Positions 8,565 to 17,225 of a stretch of DNA of 64,000 nt are shown in pieces (the stretch's first letter is position 1; each line of letters starts with the position of its first letter). The stretch is from Mycolicibacterium bacteremicum (GTDB taxonomy: Bacteria; Actinomycetota; Actinomycetes; Mycobacteriales; Mycobacteriaceae). Below the pieces are notes generated by a model, which worked only from the letters and a program-made list of their open reading frames with translations, was not told where the DNA came from and did no database searches. The stretch covers positions 62,001-126,000 of the forward strand of contig NZ_MVHJ01000010.1 of the NCBI RefSeq assembly GCF_002086115.1. The letters run 5' to 3'. The position numbers and the translations under genes are program-made.

Positions 8565-10027
8565 CCGGAACCGCTGACGCGCACCAGTCGCCACCGGGTT
8601 CCGCCCGGCCGCATGCGGTCCTGGTGATCACGTCGGCCGCCGCGTTCTTGTCCACCCTCGACCTGTTCATCGTCAACATCGCGTTCCCGGCCATCAGCGC
8701 TACGTTCAGCGGGGCCGACTTCGGGCAGCTGTCGTGGATCCTGAACAGCTACACCGTCGTCTTCGCCGCAGTGCTGTCGCTGGCGGGTCGACTGGCCGAC
8801 CGCTACGGCCACCGGCGCGTGTTCCTCACCGGACTGGCGGTTTTCACCATCTCGTCCGCCGCGTGTGCGCTGGCACCCAGTCTCTGGGGGCTGGTCGCCG
8901 CCCGCGCGGTCCAAGGCATCGGTGCGGCGCTCATGACGCCCACCTCGTTGTCGTTGCTGTTGGCCGCCTGGCCCGCCGACCGGCGCGAAAGAGCGGTGGG
9001 AACCTGGGCGTCGGTCGGAGCGGTCGCCGCCGCGCTCGGTCCGCCGCTGGGCGGCTTTCTGGTCGCGGTGTCCTGGCAGTGGGTGTTTATGGTGAATGTT
9101 CCCATCGGGGTCGGGCTCTTCGTTGCAGCGGCACTTTTGCTCCGGGAGTCCGACATCGAGCGGTCCGGCACACCCGATCTACTGGGTGCGACCGCCCTGA
9201 TCATGGGAATAGGCGCGCTGGCCTGTGCGCTGGTGGAGATTCCCGACAATGGCTGGCGGGGCGCCACAGTGCTCGGTGGATTCATCGTCTCCGTTCTGGG
9301 TCTGCTCCTCGTGGTGCTGCGGTCGCGCCGTCACGCCGTCCCAGCGCTGGATCTCGCGGTGCTGCGGGCACCGGTCTTCTCGCTGGGAATCGTGATGCTG
9401 CTGGCATTCTCGTGTGGGTTTGCCGGCATGCTATTGATCAACGTCATATACCTGACGTCAATCTGGGGATGGTCGCCCCAAGCCGCCGGCCTCGGCCTGA
9501 TGGCGGGTCCGCTCGTCGTGATCGTGGTGTCCCAGGTGGCCAGCCGGGTCTCCGGCCGGTTCGGGGCGGGACCCGCGGCGACATTCGGCGCACTCAGCTT
9601 CGCCGCCGGAGCCTGCTGGTGGCTGTGGCGACTCGGATCCGAACCGAATTATGCAACGGGGCTGCTACCGGGTCAGCTGCTGACGGGTCTGGGCGTCGGG
9701 CTGATCCTGCCGACACTGTCATCGTTGGTAGGGTCCGCGCTGTCGTCCCGCCAATGGGGTTCGGGCTCATCCTTATTGAACACGGCACGTCAGATCGGGT
9801 CGGTGCTCGGCATCGCCCTGACGGTGACGGTCATCGGTGCACATGGCATGCGGGCGGCCGTCGACCTGGCCTCGATACGGGCCGGCTGGGTGCTGCTGGC
9901 GGCAACGGGGTCGGTCGCCGCGCTGATCGGCGCGGCACTGATCGTCCTGGAGCGCCGATGCGTCATCGAGGCACAGCAAGGCCTTGCCAGACAAACCCAG
10001 GAGGGAATGGAAATTGACTACCGATAA
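8561..10027 (+). CDS. MFS drug/metabolite exporter, DHA2 (EmrB/QacA) type
   Basis: 488 residues with about 14 hydrophobic segments. Motif A is seen as GRLADRYGHRRVFLTG between segments 2 and 3. Motif C, typical of proton antiport exporters, appears as GPPLGGFL in segment 5, and the first helix has LDLFIVNIAFPAI. This is a proton-driven exporter of hydrophobic compounds; the substrate cannot be predicted. The start is GTG, overlapping the DUF302 stop. The following F420-type oxidoreductase starts close to or inside the 3' end, so the region reads as one operon from 8028 to about 11877. Confidence 0.88.
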   Translation: MTGTADAHQSPPGSARPHAVLVITSAAAFLSTLDLFIVNIAFPAISATFSGADFGQLSWILNSYTVVFAAVLSLAGRLADRYGHRRVFLTGLAVFTISSAACALAPSLWGLVAARAVQGIGAALMTPTSLSLLLAAWPADRRERAVGTWASVGAVAAALGPPLGGFLVAVSWQWVFMVNVPIGVGLFVAAALLLRESDIERSGTPDLLGATALIMGIGALACALVEIPDNGWRGATVLGGFIVSVLGLLLVVLRSRRHAVPALDLAVLRAPVFSLGIVMLLAFSCGFAGMLLINVIYLTSIWGWSPQAAGLGLMAGPLVVIVVSQVASRVSGRFGAGPAATFGALSFAAGACWWLWRLGSEPNYATGLLPGQLLTGLGVGLILPTLSSLVGSALSSRQWGSGSSLLNTARQIGSVLGIALTVTVIGAHGMRAAVDLASIRAGWVLLAATGSVAALIGAALIVLERRCVIEAQQGLARQTQEGMEIDYR

Positions 10028-10056
10028 GAACGAAGCCAGATCTCGGTCGTTTCGGG

Positions 10057-10854
10057 GTGTTCGGAAGAGCGGTCAGCGCAGACGAAGCCGTAGCGATCGA
10101 AGCGTTGGGTTACGGCGCAGTGTGGGTGGGCGGGTCGCCGTCAGCAGGTCTGGAATGGGCAGAGCCTATGCTGGCAGCGACCACCACCCTCCAGGTGGCG
10201 TCCGGGATCGTGAACATCTGGACCGGACCCGCCAGTACCGTCGCCGAGGCTTATCACCGCATCGAGGCAACCTACCCCGGCCGCTTCCTGTTGGGTATCG
10301 GCGTCGGACATCCAGAGGCTGACCGGCCCTATCGCACACCGATAGACGCCCTGAACGAATATCTCGATAGATTGGACGAGTACGGGGTACCGCCAGATCG
10401 GCGCGTGGTGGCCGCGGTCGGCCCCCGGTTACTCGATGTGGCCGCCCGCCGTAGCGCAGGTGCTCACCCTTATCTGACCACTCCAGAGCACACGGCCCGC
10501 GCGCGCAAAATCGTCGGCCACAACGCTTTTCTCGCACCGGAGCATATGGTGGTGTTGAGCGGCGATGCCAACCATGCCCGCTCCGTCGCTCGCGAGACGC
10601 TGGCGACGTACCTCGGCCTCAAGAACGCCGTCACCAATTTCACCCGAATGGGATTCACCGCAGCCGATCTAACTAGGCCGGGCAGTGACCGTCTCGTCGA
10701 CGCCGTCGTCGCCCACGGTGCGACAGACCGCATCGCTATTGCAGTTACCCGACATCTGGACGCGGGTGCCGACCACGTACCGCTACAGGTCCTCACCACG
10801 CCCGAAAACCTCGTTCCGGCCCTCACCGAGCTCGCCCGATCACTCAATCAATAG
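10057..10854 (+). CDS. F420-dependent LLM-class oxidoreductase (TIGR03620-like), start region probably frameshifted
   Basis: 265 residues from GTG 10057, a luciferase-like (TIM-barrel) flavin/F420 enzyme: GYGAVWVGGSPSAGL, IVNIWTGPASTVAEAY, PGRFLLGIGVGHPE, GAHPYLTTPEHTA. It is a close relative of the gene at 13992-14891. The frame upstream of the GTG still codes family-like sequence (DLGRFGVFGR) back to about 10039 and then meets a TGA at 10015 with no usable start codon. The well-placed AGGGAATGG and TTG (10014) sit in another frame. A one- or two-base indel between 10014 and 10040 is therefore likely, either natural or a sequence error. Confidence 0.75.
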   Translation: MFGRAVSADEAVAIEALGYGAVWVGGSPSAGLEWAEPMLAATTTLQVASGIVNIWTGPASTVAEAYHRIEATYPGRFLLGIGVGHPEADRPYRTPIDALNEYLDRLDEYGVPPDRRVVAAVGPRLLDVAARRSAGAHPYLTTPEHTARARKIVGHNAFLAPEHMVVLSGDANHARSVARETLATYLGLKNAVTNFTRMGFTAADLTRPGSDRLVDAVVAHGATDRIAIAVTRHLDAGADHVPLQVLTTPENLVPALTELARSLNQ

Positions 10855-10867
10855 AAGGAGCTACCCG

Positions 10868-11122
10868 ATGAATTTCCTGATCACAGCAGGCATGTTGAAG
10901 TCCGATGGCATCGAGGCCTACCGCGCCGACGAGGACAGGGCTCTCGCCGAGTTACGTGCCGAGGGCGTCATATCCGCGGCGTACCGTCGGTGCGACGGCG
11001 GAGGCGTCATCGGCATTGCCCACGGAACCGATCTCGCCTCGGTGCAAGCGAACCTCGCGCGCCTGCCTTTCGTGACGCACGGTTTCATCGCGTTCACGTT
11101 CGCTGAGGTCGTACCGCTGTGA
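10868..11122 (+). CDS. Small YCII/muconolactone-isomerase-like protein
   Basis: 84 residues starting MNFLITAGMLKSDG, with an excellent AAGGAG seven bases before ATG 10868. It has the short ferredoxin-like alpha/beta pattern of YCII and muconolactone delta-isomerase-like proteins (LAELRAEGVISAAYRRCDGGGVIGIAHG, LPFVTHGFIAFTFAEVVPL). A role in isomerisation or turnover of a small metabolite is inferred only from this family likeness. It sits 13 bases after the F420 oxidoreductase, and its stop overlaps the hydrolase start, so it belongs to the same operon. Confidence 0.72.
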   Translation: MNFLITAGMLKSDGIEAYRADEDRALAELRAEGVISAAYRRCDGGGVIGIAHGTDLASVQANLARLPFVTHGFIAFTFAEVVPL

Positions 11123-11877
11123 CGCGGGTGTGTTTGGTGCACGGAGTACCCGAGACCGCAGCGGTCTGGGAGTTACTGGTCGACGAACTAGCAGCACTCG
11201 GTGTCGACGAGCCGCTGCGGTTGTCACCGCCAGGATTCGGTGCTCCTGTGCCTGACGGCTGGGGCGCCACCGTTGGTGACTACACCTCCTGGCTGATCGA
11301 CGAACTCGAAGGCATTGGATCACCAGTCCATCTCGTGGGCCACGATTGGGGCGGCGGGCACGTCCTGAACGTGGTCATGAATCGGCCAGATCTTGTCTGC
11401 ACCTGGGCATCTGACGTCGTCGGCGTATTTGCCGAGGACTACGTCTGGGAGGGCCTGGCCAAACAGTGGCAGACCTCGGGCCTGGGCGAAGAAATCATCG
11501 CGGCGATGACCGCGCAATCTGTCGCCGATCGGGCCGTCACTCTCGCTGCGGGCGGCATGCAACCGGCGGTCGCCAGTCGCGTAGCCGCCGGCATCGACGA
11601 AACGATGGGTGCATGCATCCTGCGTCTCTACCGTTCCGCCGTGCAGCCGGCGACAAGCGAACTCGGACAACGGCTGGAGGCGGCGGCCGCCCGTCCCGGT
11701 CTGGCGATCATGCCGTCAGAAGACCATGGCGTCGGCACCCCCGAACAGCGCTCACGCGCAGCCACCCGCGCCGGGGCGCGCAGCGCAGTACGGGAAGGCT
11801 TGGGTCACTGGTGGATGACAGAGGACCCGCGGCGCGCGGCGTCGCGGCTGACGGCGTTCTGGGCGGCGGCGACCTAG
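11119..11877 (+). CDS. Alpha/beta hydrolase with Asp nucleophile
   Basis: 252 residues. HGVPE near residue 9 supplies the oxyanion-hole region. The nucleophile elbow is GHDWGG with Asp76 in place of Ser, as in haloalkane dehalogenases and epoxide hydrolases. The C-terminal GHWW gives the catalytic His near 230. The reaction is thus more likely epoxide or C-halogen hydrolysis than ester cleavage, though substrate is unknown. Start GTG overlaps the previous stop (GTGA), so it is the last coupled gene of the 8-12 kb operon. Confidence 0.82.
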   Translation: MTRVCLVHGVPETAAVWELLVDELAALGVDEPLRLSPPGFGAPVPDGWGATVGDYTSWLIDELEGIGSPVHLVGHDWGGGHVLNVVMNRPDLVCTWASDVVGVFAEDYVWEGLAKQWQTSGLGEEIIAAMTAQSVADRAVTLAAGGMQPAVASRVAAGIDETMGACILRLYRSAVQPATSELGQRLEAAAARPGLAIMPSEDHGVGTPEQRSRAATRAGARSAVREGLGHWWMTEDPRRAASRLTAFWAAAT

Positions 11878-11956
11878 CCTTCTCAGGCCGGTGTGTCGCG
11901 GAGGTGCAGCGAACCCCGGCAGCACATCACCACCCACCACCCACCAGGACGATCCC

Positions 11957-12682
11957 ATGCCTGTTCTCATCACACCGGGTGCGTTCACACGCGCGTCGTC
12001 GTTCCAGCGACTTGCTGACCGACTCGGCGCGCACATCGTCGAACGCCCTCGGCCGCGATTCACCCAGCTGGATACCGGCGGATTCGATGCCGTTGCAGCG
12101 GAACTTGATTCGGCCACTGTTGCGGCGCGCGACGACGGCACCCCGCTGGTGTTGATCGGCCACTCGATGGGTGGGCTTCTCTGCTACCGGGCCGGACTGG
12201 CCCGCCGGATCGACGGGCAGGTCCTGCTGATGCCCGCACCACCGGAAGGCCTCGCATCCGACATCGGCCGCCTCGCCCTACGCGACCCGATATCGGCACT
12301 GAAATTCCTCATCACCGGCATTTCGGCCGCCCCGGTGCGGGCCGGCTGGGTCGCCCCGCCCAGGGGACTGTTCAGCACGGACGCATCCCCAGACGAACTC
12401 GAAGCGGCCAAGGATCACCGGGCCGACGAGTCGATGATCGCGCTATTACAACTTTTGATCGGTTCACGCACTTCGGTACGCGAAGCGACAGTGCCCACCC
12501 TTGTCGTCGGCGGCACTCAGGATGGACTGGTGCCGCCTGGCAGGGTCCGGCTCCTCGCTGAGCGTTTGGGCGCCGAACACCGCGAATTCGATGTGGCGCA
12601 CAATTTCTCCGAGGAGCGAAAGGGCATCATCGTCGAAGAGGCCGTAGAGGCCTGGCTGCGCGAGCACGCACTGCTCGGGTAG
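11957..12682 (+). CDS. Alpha/beta hydrolase with Ser nucleophile
   Basis: 241 residues with ATG at 11957. Nucleophile elbow GHSMGG (Ser70), acid in GGTQDGLVPP (Asp189) and His215 in VAHNFSEE make a complete triad. The N-terminal GAF motif replaces the usual HG of the oxyanion hole. Probably an esterase or thioesterase/lyase of unknown substrate. About 80 bases follow the preceding hydrolase with no clear terminator, so co-transcription is possible. It converges with the nitroreductase gene downstream. Confidence 0.82.
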   Translation: MPVLITPGAFTRASSFQRLADRLGAHIVERPRPRFTQLDTGGFDAVAAELDSATVAARDDGTPLVLIGHSMGGLLCYRAGLARRIDGQVLLMPAPPEGLASDIGRLALRDPISALKFLITGISAAPVRAGWVAPPRGLFSTDASPDELEAAKDHRADESMIALLQLLIGSRTSVREATVPTLVVGGTQDGLVPPGRVRLLAERLGAEHREFDVAHNFSEERKGIIVEEAVEAWLREHALLG

Positions 12683-12705
12683 CGGGCGGGCTCGGAAGCC
12701 GGCGT

Positions 12706-13389
12706 TTAGGCCGGTGTGTCGTGCAAGACCACGCTCTGCTCGACCGGCAACCGGTGCATGCGCAGGTCGTTGACCTTGGCCTCGGGATCGGCTGTGCCGA
12801 AGGAGATCCCGAACAGCAGTTTCAAATCCTCGGGTACACCGAGCACATCGCGGACCACATCGGCGTACATACCCAAGACGGTCTGCGGGATGCCGTGGAA
12901 TCCCCGCGCAGTCAAAGACAGTAGGAAGGTCTGGGCGTACATACCGATGTCCCCTGCGGTGCGCACCCCGTCACCCAGGACAGGCATGAACAGGAAGGCC
13001 GCATGGGGCGCGCCGTAGAAACGCAGATTGTCTCGTACGACGTCGCTGCGTCCCTCGACATCCGATCGGGCCACCCCGAGGGCCTCGTACAAGGTTGCGC
13101 CGTGGCGCTGCGCGCGTTCGGCGTAGCGGCCATCGCCGTATCCGTGCGTGAAATCGGCCGACGTGCGGTTTTCCTCGTAGGCCTGCAGCATCCCCGCGCT
13201 GATCGCGTCCCGCGCCGCGCCCGAGGCCACGTGGACCGACCACGGCTGGGTGTTGCTGTTCGACGGCGACGTCTGGGCATCTTCGAGCACACCCTGGATG
13301 TCGGTCGGCGACAGGGGCGTGGGTAGGAACTTCCGCACGGAATACCGCGACCGCAATAGCCCGACGAGCGGGGTGGTCGATGTTGTCAT
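12706..13389 (-). CDS. Nitroreductase-family flavoprotein
   Basis: 227 residues. Signature elements are RYSVRKFLPTPLS near the N-terminus (FMN phosphate contacts), SPSNSNTQPWSVHVASG, and GIPQTVLGMYADVVRDVLGVPEDLKLLFGISFGTAD (hydrophobic core and FMN site). An NAD(P)H- and FMN-dependent reductase of nitroaromatics, quinones or enones; the natural substrate is unknown. It is divergent from the MarR gene across about 130 bases, which makes MarR its probable regulator. A second, related nitroreductase occurs at 45008-45700. Confidence 0.87.
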   Translation of the reverse strand: MTTSTTPLVGLLRSRYSVRKFLPTPLSPTDIQGVLEDAQTSPSNSNTQPWSVHVASGAARDAISAGMLQAYEENRTSADFTHGYGDGRYAERAQRHGATLYEALGVARSDVEGRSDVVRDNLRFYGAPHAAFLFMPVLGDGVRTAGDIGMYAQTFLLSLTARGFHGIPQTVLGMYADVVRDVLGVPEDLKLLFGISFGTADPEAKVNDLRMHRLPVEQSVVLHDTPA

Positions 13390-13518
13390 GTCCAGTCCTT
13401 GCTGTTGTCGATCTGCTTGTCAGTGGCAGCGCGAAGACGCCCGTGGCGGCACTGGCCGGATCACCTCTCGCGTGCTATTCTCTAGTGTACTATGGGATCG
13501 CAGGCAAGGAAAAACTTC

Positions 13519-13959
13519 ATGGAACCGGCCTCCGAATGTCGGGACCAACTGGGGCAGGCACTGTCCTTCGCGCTCTACGGTGCGGCCAACCGCGTGGTGC
13601 GCAGGCACAAGCCTTTCCTGGAGCCGCTGGGCCTGACCTTTCCGCAGTACCTCGCCATGTTGGCGCTGCTCGACGATGCACCGCAGACGGTCGGCGCCCT
13701 CGGCGCTCGGCTGGACATGGACACCGGCACCATCACGCCGCTGGTGAAACGCCTGGAGGCCGCCGGGATGGTCACCCGCGTGCGTGACCGTGCAGACGAA
13801 CGTCGCGTATTGGTCGATCTCACCGATGAGGGTCGCGCGCTGGAAGCAGATATTCGCGGCGTCAACGCCAAGATCAAGTCGGCATGCCAACTCACCTGGC
13901 AAGACATCGACGATCTTCGTCAGACGCTGGAGGGCCTCGCCCATCCCCCGGTCGACTGA
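13519..13959 (+). CDS. MarR-family transcriptional regulator
   Basis: 146 residues from ATG 13519, chosen because AAGGA lies eight bases upstream; an ATG at 13492 adds nine residues. The winged-helix core is clear: TFPQYLAMLALLDD, VGALGARLDMDTGTITPLVKRLEAAGMVTRVRDRADERRVLVDLTDEG, with the wing RDRADERR. No redox-sensing Cys is near the N-terminus except one in ASECRD, so OhrR-like peroxide sensing is possible but unproven. Upstream, TAGT-GT-ACTA at 13485-13494 is a short inverted repeat in the divergent promoter with the nitroreductase. The F420 enzyme follows 32 bases downstream. Confidence 0.88.
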   Translation: MEPASECRDQLGQALSFALYGAANRVVRRHKPFLEPLGLTFPQYLAMLALLDDAPQTVGALGARLDMDTGTITPLVKRLEAAGMVTRVRDRADERRVLVDLTDEGRALEADIRGVNAKIKSACQLTWQDIDDLRQTLEGLAHPPVD

Positions 13960-13991
13960 GTCCGTTGACTCAGCCAGAGAAAGAAGAACAG

Positions 13992-14891
13992 ATGACGAAC
14001 AAGACCCCGGCCATTGACTTTCCCAGCCGTATCGGCGTGTGGTGGAACAGCGAACCCTGGCCGATCCGCGAGGCGCAGAGCATCGCGCGCGAGATCGAGG
14101 AACTCGGTTTCGGCTCTCTGTTCATGCCGGAAGGCAGCGGCAAGGATGTGCTCGTCGAATCCGCGGCATTCCTGGCCGCCACGGACCGCCTCGTTGTCGG
14201 CACCGGCATTGCCAACATCCACTTCCGGATTCCGACCCCCGCCGAGGGCGGCGCGCGGACCCTTGCCGCCCTGCACCCCGGACGGTTCGTCCTGGGCCTC
14301 GGCGTCAGCCACGCCCCGGCCGTCGAGCAAAACATGAAGGGCACCTACAGTAAGCCGTTGGCGACGATGCGCACCTACCTGGAACGGATGAACTCGCTGC
14401 CCGCCGAAGTCGAGGAAGGCGCCCACCCCGCCCGCCTGCTCGCTGCCCTCGGTCCGAAGATGATCGAACTGTCCGGTGAACTCGCCGACGGCGCCCACCC
14501 GTACCTGGTCACGCCCGAACAGACCGCGGCCACCCGGACCATCCTGGGGCCCGACAAGTGGGTCATCTCCGAGCAGGCCGTGGCCGACCTCGGCAGCGCC
14601 GAGGAACAACTCCGCTACGCGCACACCCATGTCGGCGTCTACAGTTCGCTGGCGAATTACCGAAATTCGTGGCTGCGGCAAGGATTCGACGAGTCCGATC
14701 TGGTGCCCGGCGGGTCCGACCGGCTGGTGCGATCCCTGGTCGGCATGGGCACCGTCGAGCAGGCCGTGGCGTCGGTCACCGCGCACCTGGACGCCGGTGC
14801 CGATCATGTCGTCATTCAGGTCGTCGGCGAGGGACCGACCACGGACCCGCGGCCGGCACTGCGCGAACTCGCCTCAGTGTTGAAGCTCTGA
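13992..14891 (+). CDS. F420-dependent LLM-class oxidoreductase (TIGR03620-like)
   Basis: 299 residues from ATG 13992 with a purine-rich AAGAAGAA upstream. TIM-barrel LLM features: GFGSLFMPEGSG, VGTGIANIHFRIPTPAEGGARTLAALHPGRFVLGLGVSH, GAHPYLVTPEQTAATRTILGP, HLDAGADHVVIQVVGEG. It probably uses coenzyme F420 to reduce or oxidise a small molecule; the substrate is unknown. It follows the MarR gene in the same direction, giving a MarR/F420-enzyme/nitroreductase control unit. It is the intact paralogue against which the frameshifted start at 10.0 kb can be judged. Confidence 0.87.
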   Translation: MTNKTPAIDFPSRIGVWWNSEPWPIREAQSIAREIEELGFGSLFMPEGSGKDVLVESAAFLAATDRLVVGTGIANIHFRIPTPAEGGARTLAALHPGRFVLGLGVSHAPAVEQNMKGTYSKPLATMRTYLERMNSLPAEVEEGAHPARLLAALGPKMIELSGELADGAHPYLVTPEQTAATRTILGPDKWVISEQAVADLGSAEEQLRYAHTHVGVYSSLANYRNSWLRQGFDESDLVPGGSDRLVRSLVGMGTVEQAVASVTAHLDAGADHVVIQVVGEGPTTDPRPALRELASVLKL

Positions 14892-14903
14892 GGCCACCGG
14901 CGC

Positions 14904-15818
14904 TCAGTCCTCACCGAGATGCCGGCCCAAGAAGGCGATCTGATCGCTGACGATCTGCTCGAAGTGCGGATCCAGATAGGGCTCGAAATGTGTGCAGTCA
15001 TAAGACAAGACCTCACCGGCGGGTATCCGGGCGGCCACCTTGAGCGCGGTGTCATACGGGGTGACATCGTCCTTGCGAGCGAGCTGGACCAGAGTCGGCA
15101 CCGTGATACGACCTGCGGCTCGCCCGGGTGAGTAGAGCGGTACCCGCAGGGCGATCCGCGCAGCCACGTCGTTCTCCGTGACCATCCGTTCGCGGTCGGC
15201 CCCCGCCATCTCCATGATCCGCTCATAGGCGCCCACCGAGGTCATCATCGCCACCTCGCCGGGTCGACCGATGGCGGTGACCCGGTGCGGCGACCTCCCG
15301 AGCCAGGACCCCACCTGGTCGCGGAGTGCCGCTGCGGTCAAGCGCAGCAACGCTATCGGCCGCTGCGAGAACGCCGACGCCGCCCCCGTGACGTGCGGGA
15401 CCTGGACGATCGCAGCGGCAAAGTCGTCGTCGCGGGCCGCGAGATGCAGCACGTGTCCACCGGCGAATGATGTTCCCCACCCCACGACACGATTCGCGTC
15501 CACGCCGTCGAGTCGCTTGGCGAAAGCGATCGCGGCCCGCCAATCCGTGTGTTGGCGGCCGATGTCCAGAATGCGCCGTGGCTCCCCACCGCTCGCGCCC
15601 CAATGGCGGTAGTCGAACAACAGCACGGCGTAGCCGGCCTGGGCGAACCGCTCCGCGTAGGCATCCAGCCGGAGCTCGCGGAATCCGCCGAAGCCATGCG
15701 CCATGACGATGACCGGCGGGTTCTGCACGCTCCTGGGCCGATAAAGCCATGCGGCGCAGGGGGTGCCCTCGGACAGGAACGTCACATCGTGGCGGGCGAA
15801 GCCGGCCTGCTCAGTCAT
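14904..15818 (-). CDS. Alpha/beta hydrolase (dipeptidyl-peptidase/dienelactone-hydrolase-like)
   Basis: 304 residues from ATG 15818; an upstream ATG at 15833 is less likely. Oxyanion-hole HGFGG at 41-45, nucleophile elbow GTSFAG (Ser117), then RKDDVTPYDTA with the acid and CTHFEPY with the catalytic His. The insertion between strands 6 and 7 is typical of the larger alpha/beta hydrolases in mycobacterial lipid or xenobiotic metabolism. Two TTGA-type palindromes lie just before the start, next to a divergent TetR remnant, so it was probably TetR-controlled. Confidence 0.83.
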   Translation of the reverse strand: MTEQAGFARHDVTFLSEGTPCAAWLYRPRSVQNPPVIVMAHGFGGFRELRLDAYAERFAQAGYAVLLFDYRHWGASGGEPRRILDIGRQHTDWRAAIAFAKRLDGVDANRVVGWGTSFAGGHVLHLAARDDDFAAAIVQVPHVTGAASAFSQRPIALLRLTAAALRDQVGSWLGRSPHRVTAIGRPGEVAMMTSVGAYERIMEMAGADRERMVTENDVAARIALRVPLYSPGRAAGRITVPTLVQLARKDDVTPYDTALKVAARIPAGEVLSYDCTHFEPYLDPHFEQIVSDQIAFLGRHLGED

Positions 15819-15839
15819 GGGTACGCCTTCCACACGTTT

Positions 15840-15886
15840 CTTGAATGCCGATCAAGACGGTACCACTCTGTTGAACGTCATTCAAG
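15840..15886. promoter_or_regulatory. Paired palindromic operators between hydrolase and TetR remnant
   Basis: CTTGA-N7-TCAAG at 15840-15856 and TTGAA-N5-TTCAA at 15871-15885, with centres 30 bp apart (about three helical turns). Their position, directly upstream of the hydrolase start and in front of a decayed TetR gene, suggests they were the operators of that TetR protein. Confidence 0.55.
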
Positions 15887-15913
15887 AGCGGCATTGGGAG
15901 AGGGCGCGCATAG

Positions 15914-16293
15914 GCTCGGAACAGGCGACCGCAGGCATCGGATGAGAAACGCGAGGAGATCGTCGCGGCCGCCCGACGACTGTTCACCGTGAGGGATACG
16001 ACGCCACCCCGATGAGCCGGCTCGCCAAACAAGCCGGTGTCGCGGCAAATACGGTGTACTGGTACTTCGAGGACAAGGACGATGTCCTGCTCGCGGTGCT
16101 GAACGCCGTCATGGCCGACGTCTCCATCACCGGCAACCTGTTCCGGTACGAGCTCGAACAGGCCGGTGTGGACCCGGCAGCCGTTGAGGCCGAGGTGATG
16201 ATCGGCATCTTCACCATCGAGGGATTGCTGATGCACGCACAGGACGAGGACAGCGAGCTCGCGATCTGCCGCACCCTGGCATCACGCTGGTGA
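15914..16293 (+). pseudogene. TetR-family regulator pseudogene (frameshift plus shortened ligand domain)
   Basis: Two frames together encode a TetR N-terminus. The first runs DEKREEIVAAARRLFTV (15941-15991). After one missing base it continues as EGYDATPMSRLAKQAGVAANTVYWYFEDKDDVLLAVLNAVMADV and on to the stop. Restoring a single G after 15991 (GTG GAG GGA TAC) joins them exactly. No start codon precedes the first part. The remaining C-terminal part ends in TIEGLLMHAQDEDSELAICRTLASRW, typical of mycobacterial TetR proteins. The total is only about 120 residues against the usual 190, so an internal stretch of the ligand domain appears lost near DVSITGNLFRYELEQ. Confidence 0.75.
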
Positions 16294-16297
16294 CCGG

Positions 16298-17110
16298 TCA
16301 GGCCCGTACGTCGAGAGATTTGCGTAGTTGCTTGTCGAAGATCCGGCGGGGCGCGAAGCGGCGCATCGCGGTGAGCCGACGGGCTGAGCCCGCGGGATAG
16401 CGCAGCTTCGGGTTCTTGTCTGTCGCCGCGGCCACGATGACCTTCGCCACGACGTCGGGATCGTCGCCGTTGTTGACCTGGTCGGCGACGGCGAGGTTGG
16501 AGCGTTCCCGCTGACGCTGGTACGCCGGTAACGGATGGTCCGGGGCCAAGGTGTTGTCGTCGAATCCCGTTCTGGTGCCTCCGGGTTCGACGATGAGCAC
16601 CCGAATATTGTGTTCGCGCACCTCGTGATCGACGGACTCGGAGTAACCCTCGACCGCGTACTTGGTCGCACTGTAGGCGGCCATGAACGGAGCCGGCATC
16701 ACCCCGAAGATCGAAGAGATGTTGACGATGCGGCCGCCGCCCTGGGCGCGCATCTGAGGAAGAACGGCATTTGTCATCCGAATCACCCCGAACACGTTGA
16801 TGTCGAAGAGTCGCCGCGACTGGTCGATCGAGTTCTCCTCGCTCGCTCCGGCCAATCCCATGCCGGCGTTGTTCACCAGTACGTCGATCCGGCCGAACTG
16901 TGTGAGTACGGATTCGACTGCGGCAGTTACTGACTCGTCCCGGGTGACATCGAGGTCGACGAATGTCACCCCCTGACCGTTGTCCAGGCCCGCGGTATTG
17001 CGGCTGGTGCCCACCACCTCGAATCCGGCGTTGATCAGGGCGCGGGCGGCGTGCTTGCCGAGACCCGAGTTGGCGCCGGTGACGAGGGCGACCGGTCGTG
17101 AAGCTGGCAT
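16298..17110 (-). CDS. Short-chain dehydrogenase/reductase
   Basis: 270 residues. Cofactor motif TGANSGLG at the N-terminus, NNAGMG in strand 4, catalytic Ser in NISSIFG and YSATK for Tyr/Lys. It is a classical SDR with the long C-terminal tail seen in mycobacterial oxidoreductases of unknown substrate. ATG 17110 has AAGGAA nine bases upstream. It is divergent from an HxlR gene across about 115 bases and ends four bases from the TetR remnant. Confidence 0.87.
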   Translation of the reverse strand: MPASRPVALVTGANSGLGKHAARALINAGFEVVGTSRNTAGLDNGQGVTFVDLDVTRDESVTAAVESVLTQFGRIDVLVNNAGMGLAGASEENSIDQSRRLFDINVFGVIRMTNAVLPQMRAQGGGRIVNISSIFGVMPAPFMAAYSATKYAVEGYSESVDHEVREHNIRVLIVEPGGTRTGFDDNTLAPDHPLPAYQRQRERSNLAVADQVNNGDDPDVVAKVIVAAATDKNPKLRYPAGSARRLTAMRRFAPRRIFDKQLRKSLDVRA

Positions 17111-17148
17111 GTGTGTTGGTTCCTTGTCTCGAGACGACCCGCCCGTGA

Positions 17149-17199
17149 GCTGACTATGCTTTGGTTCAGCCAGAACGTACCGGCTGACTTTACTAAAGG
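17149..17199. promoter_or_regulatory. Direct repeat pair in SDR/HxlR divergent promoter
   Basis: GCTGACTATGCTTTGG (17149-17164) and GCTGACTTTACTAAAGG (17183-17199) share 11 of 16 positions and start 34 bp apart, in the short region between the divergent SDR and HxlR genes. Candidate operators for the HxlR protein. Confidence 0.35.
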
Positions 17200-17225
17200 C
17201 AAGCCAGCATGACAGAATGCGTTGT

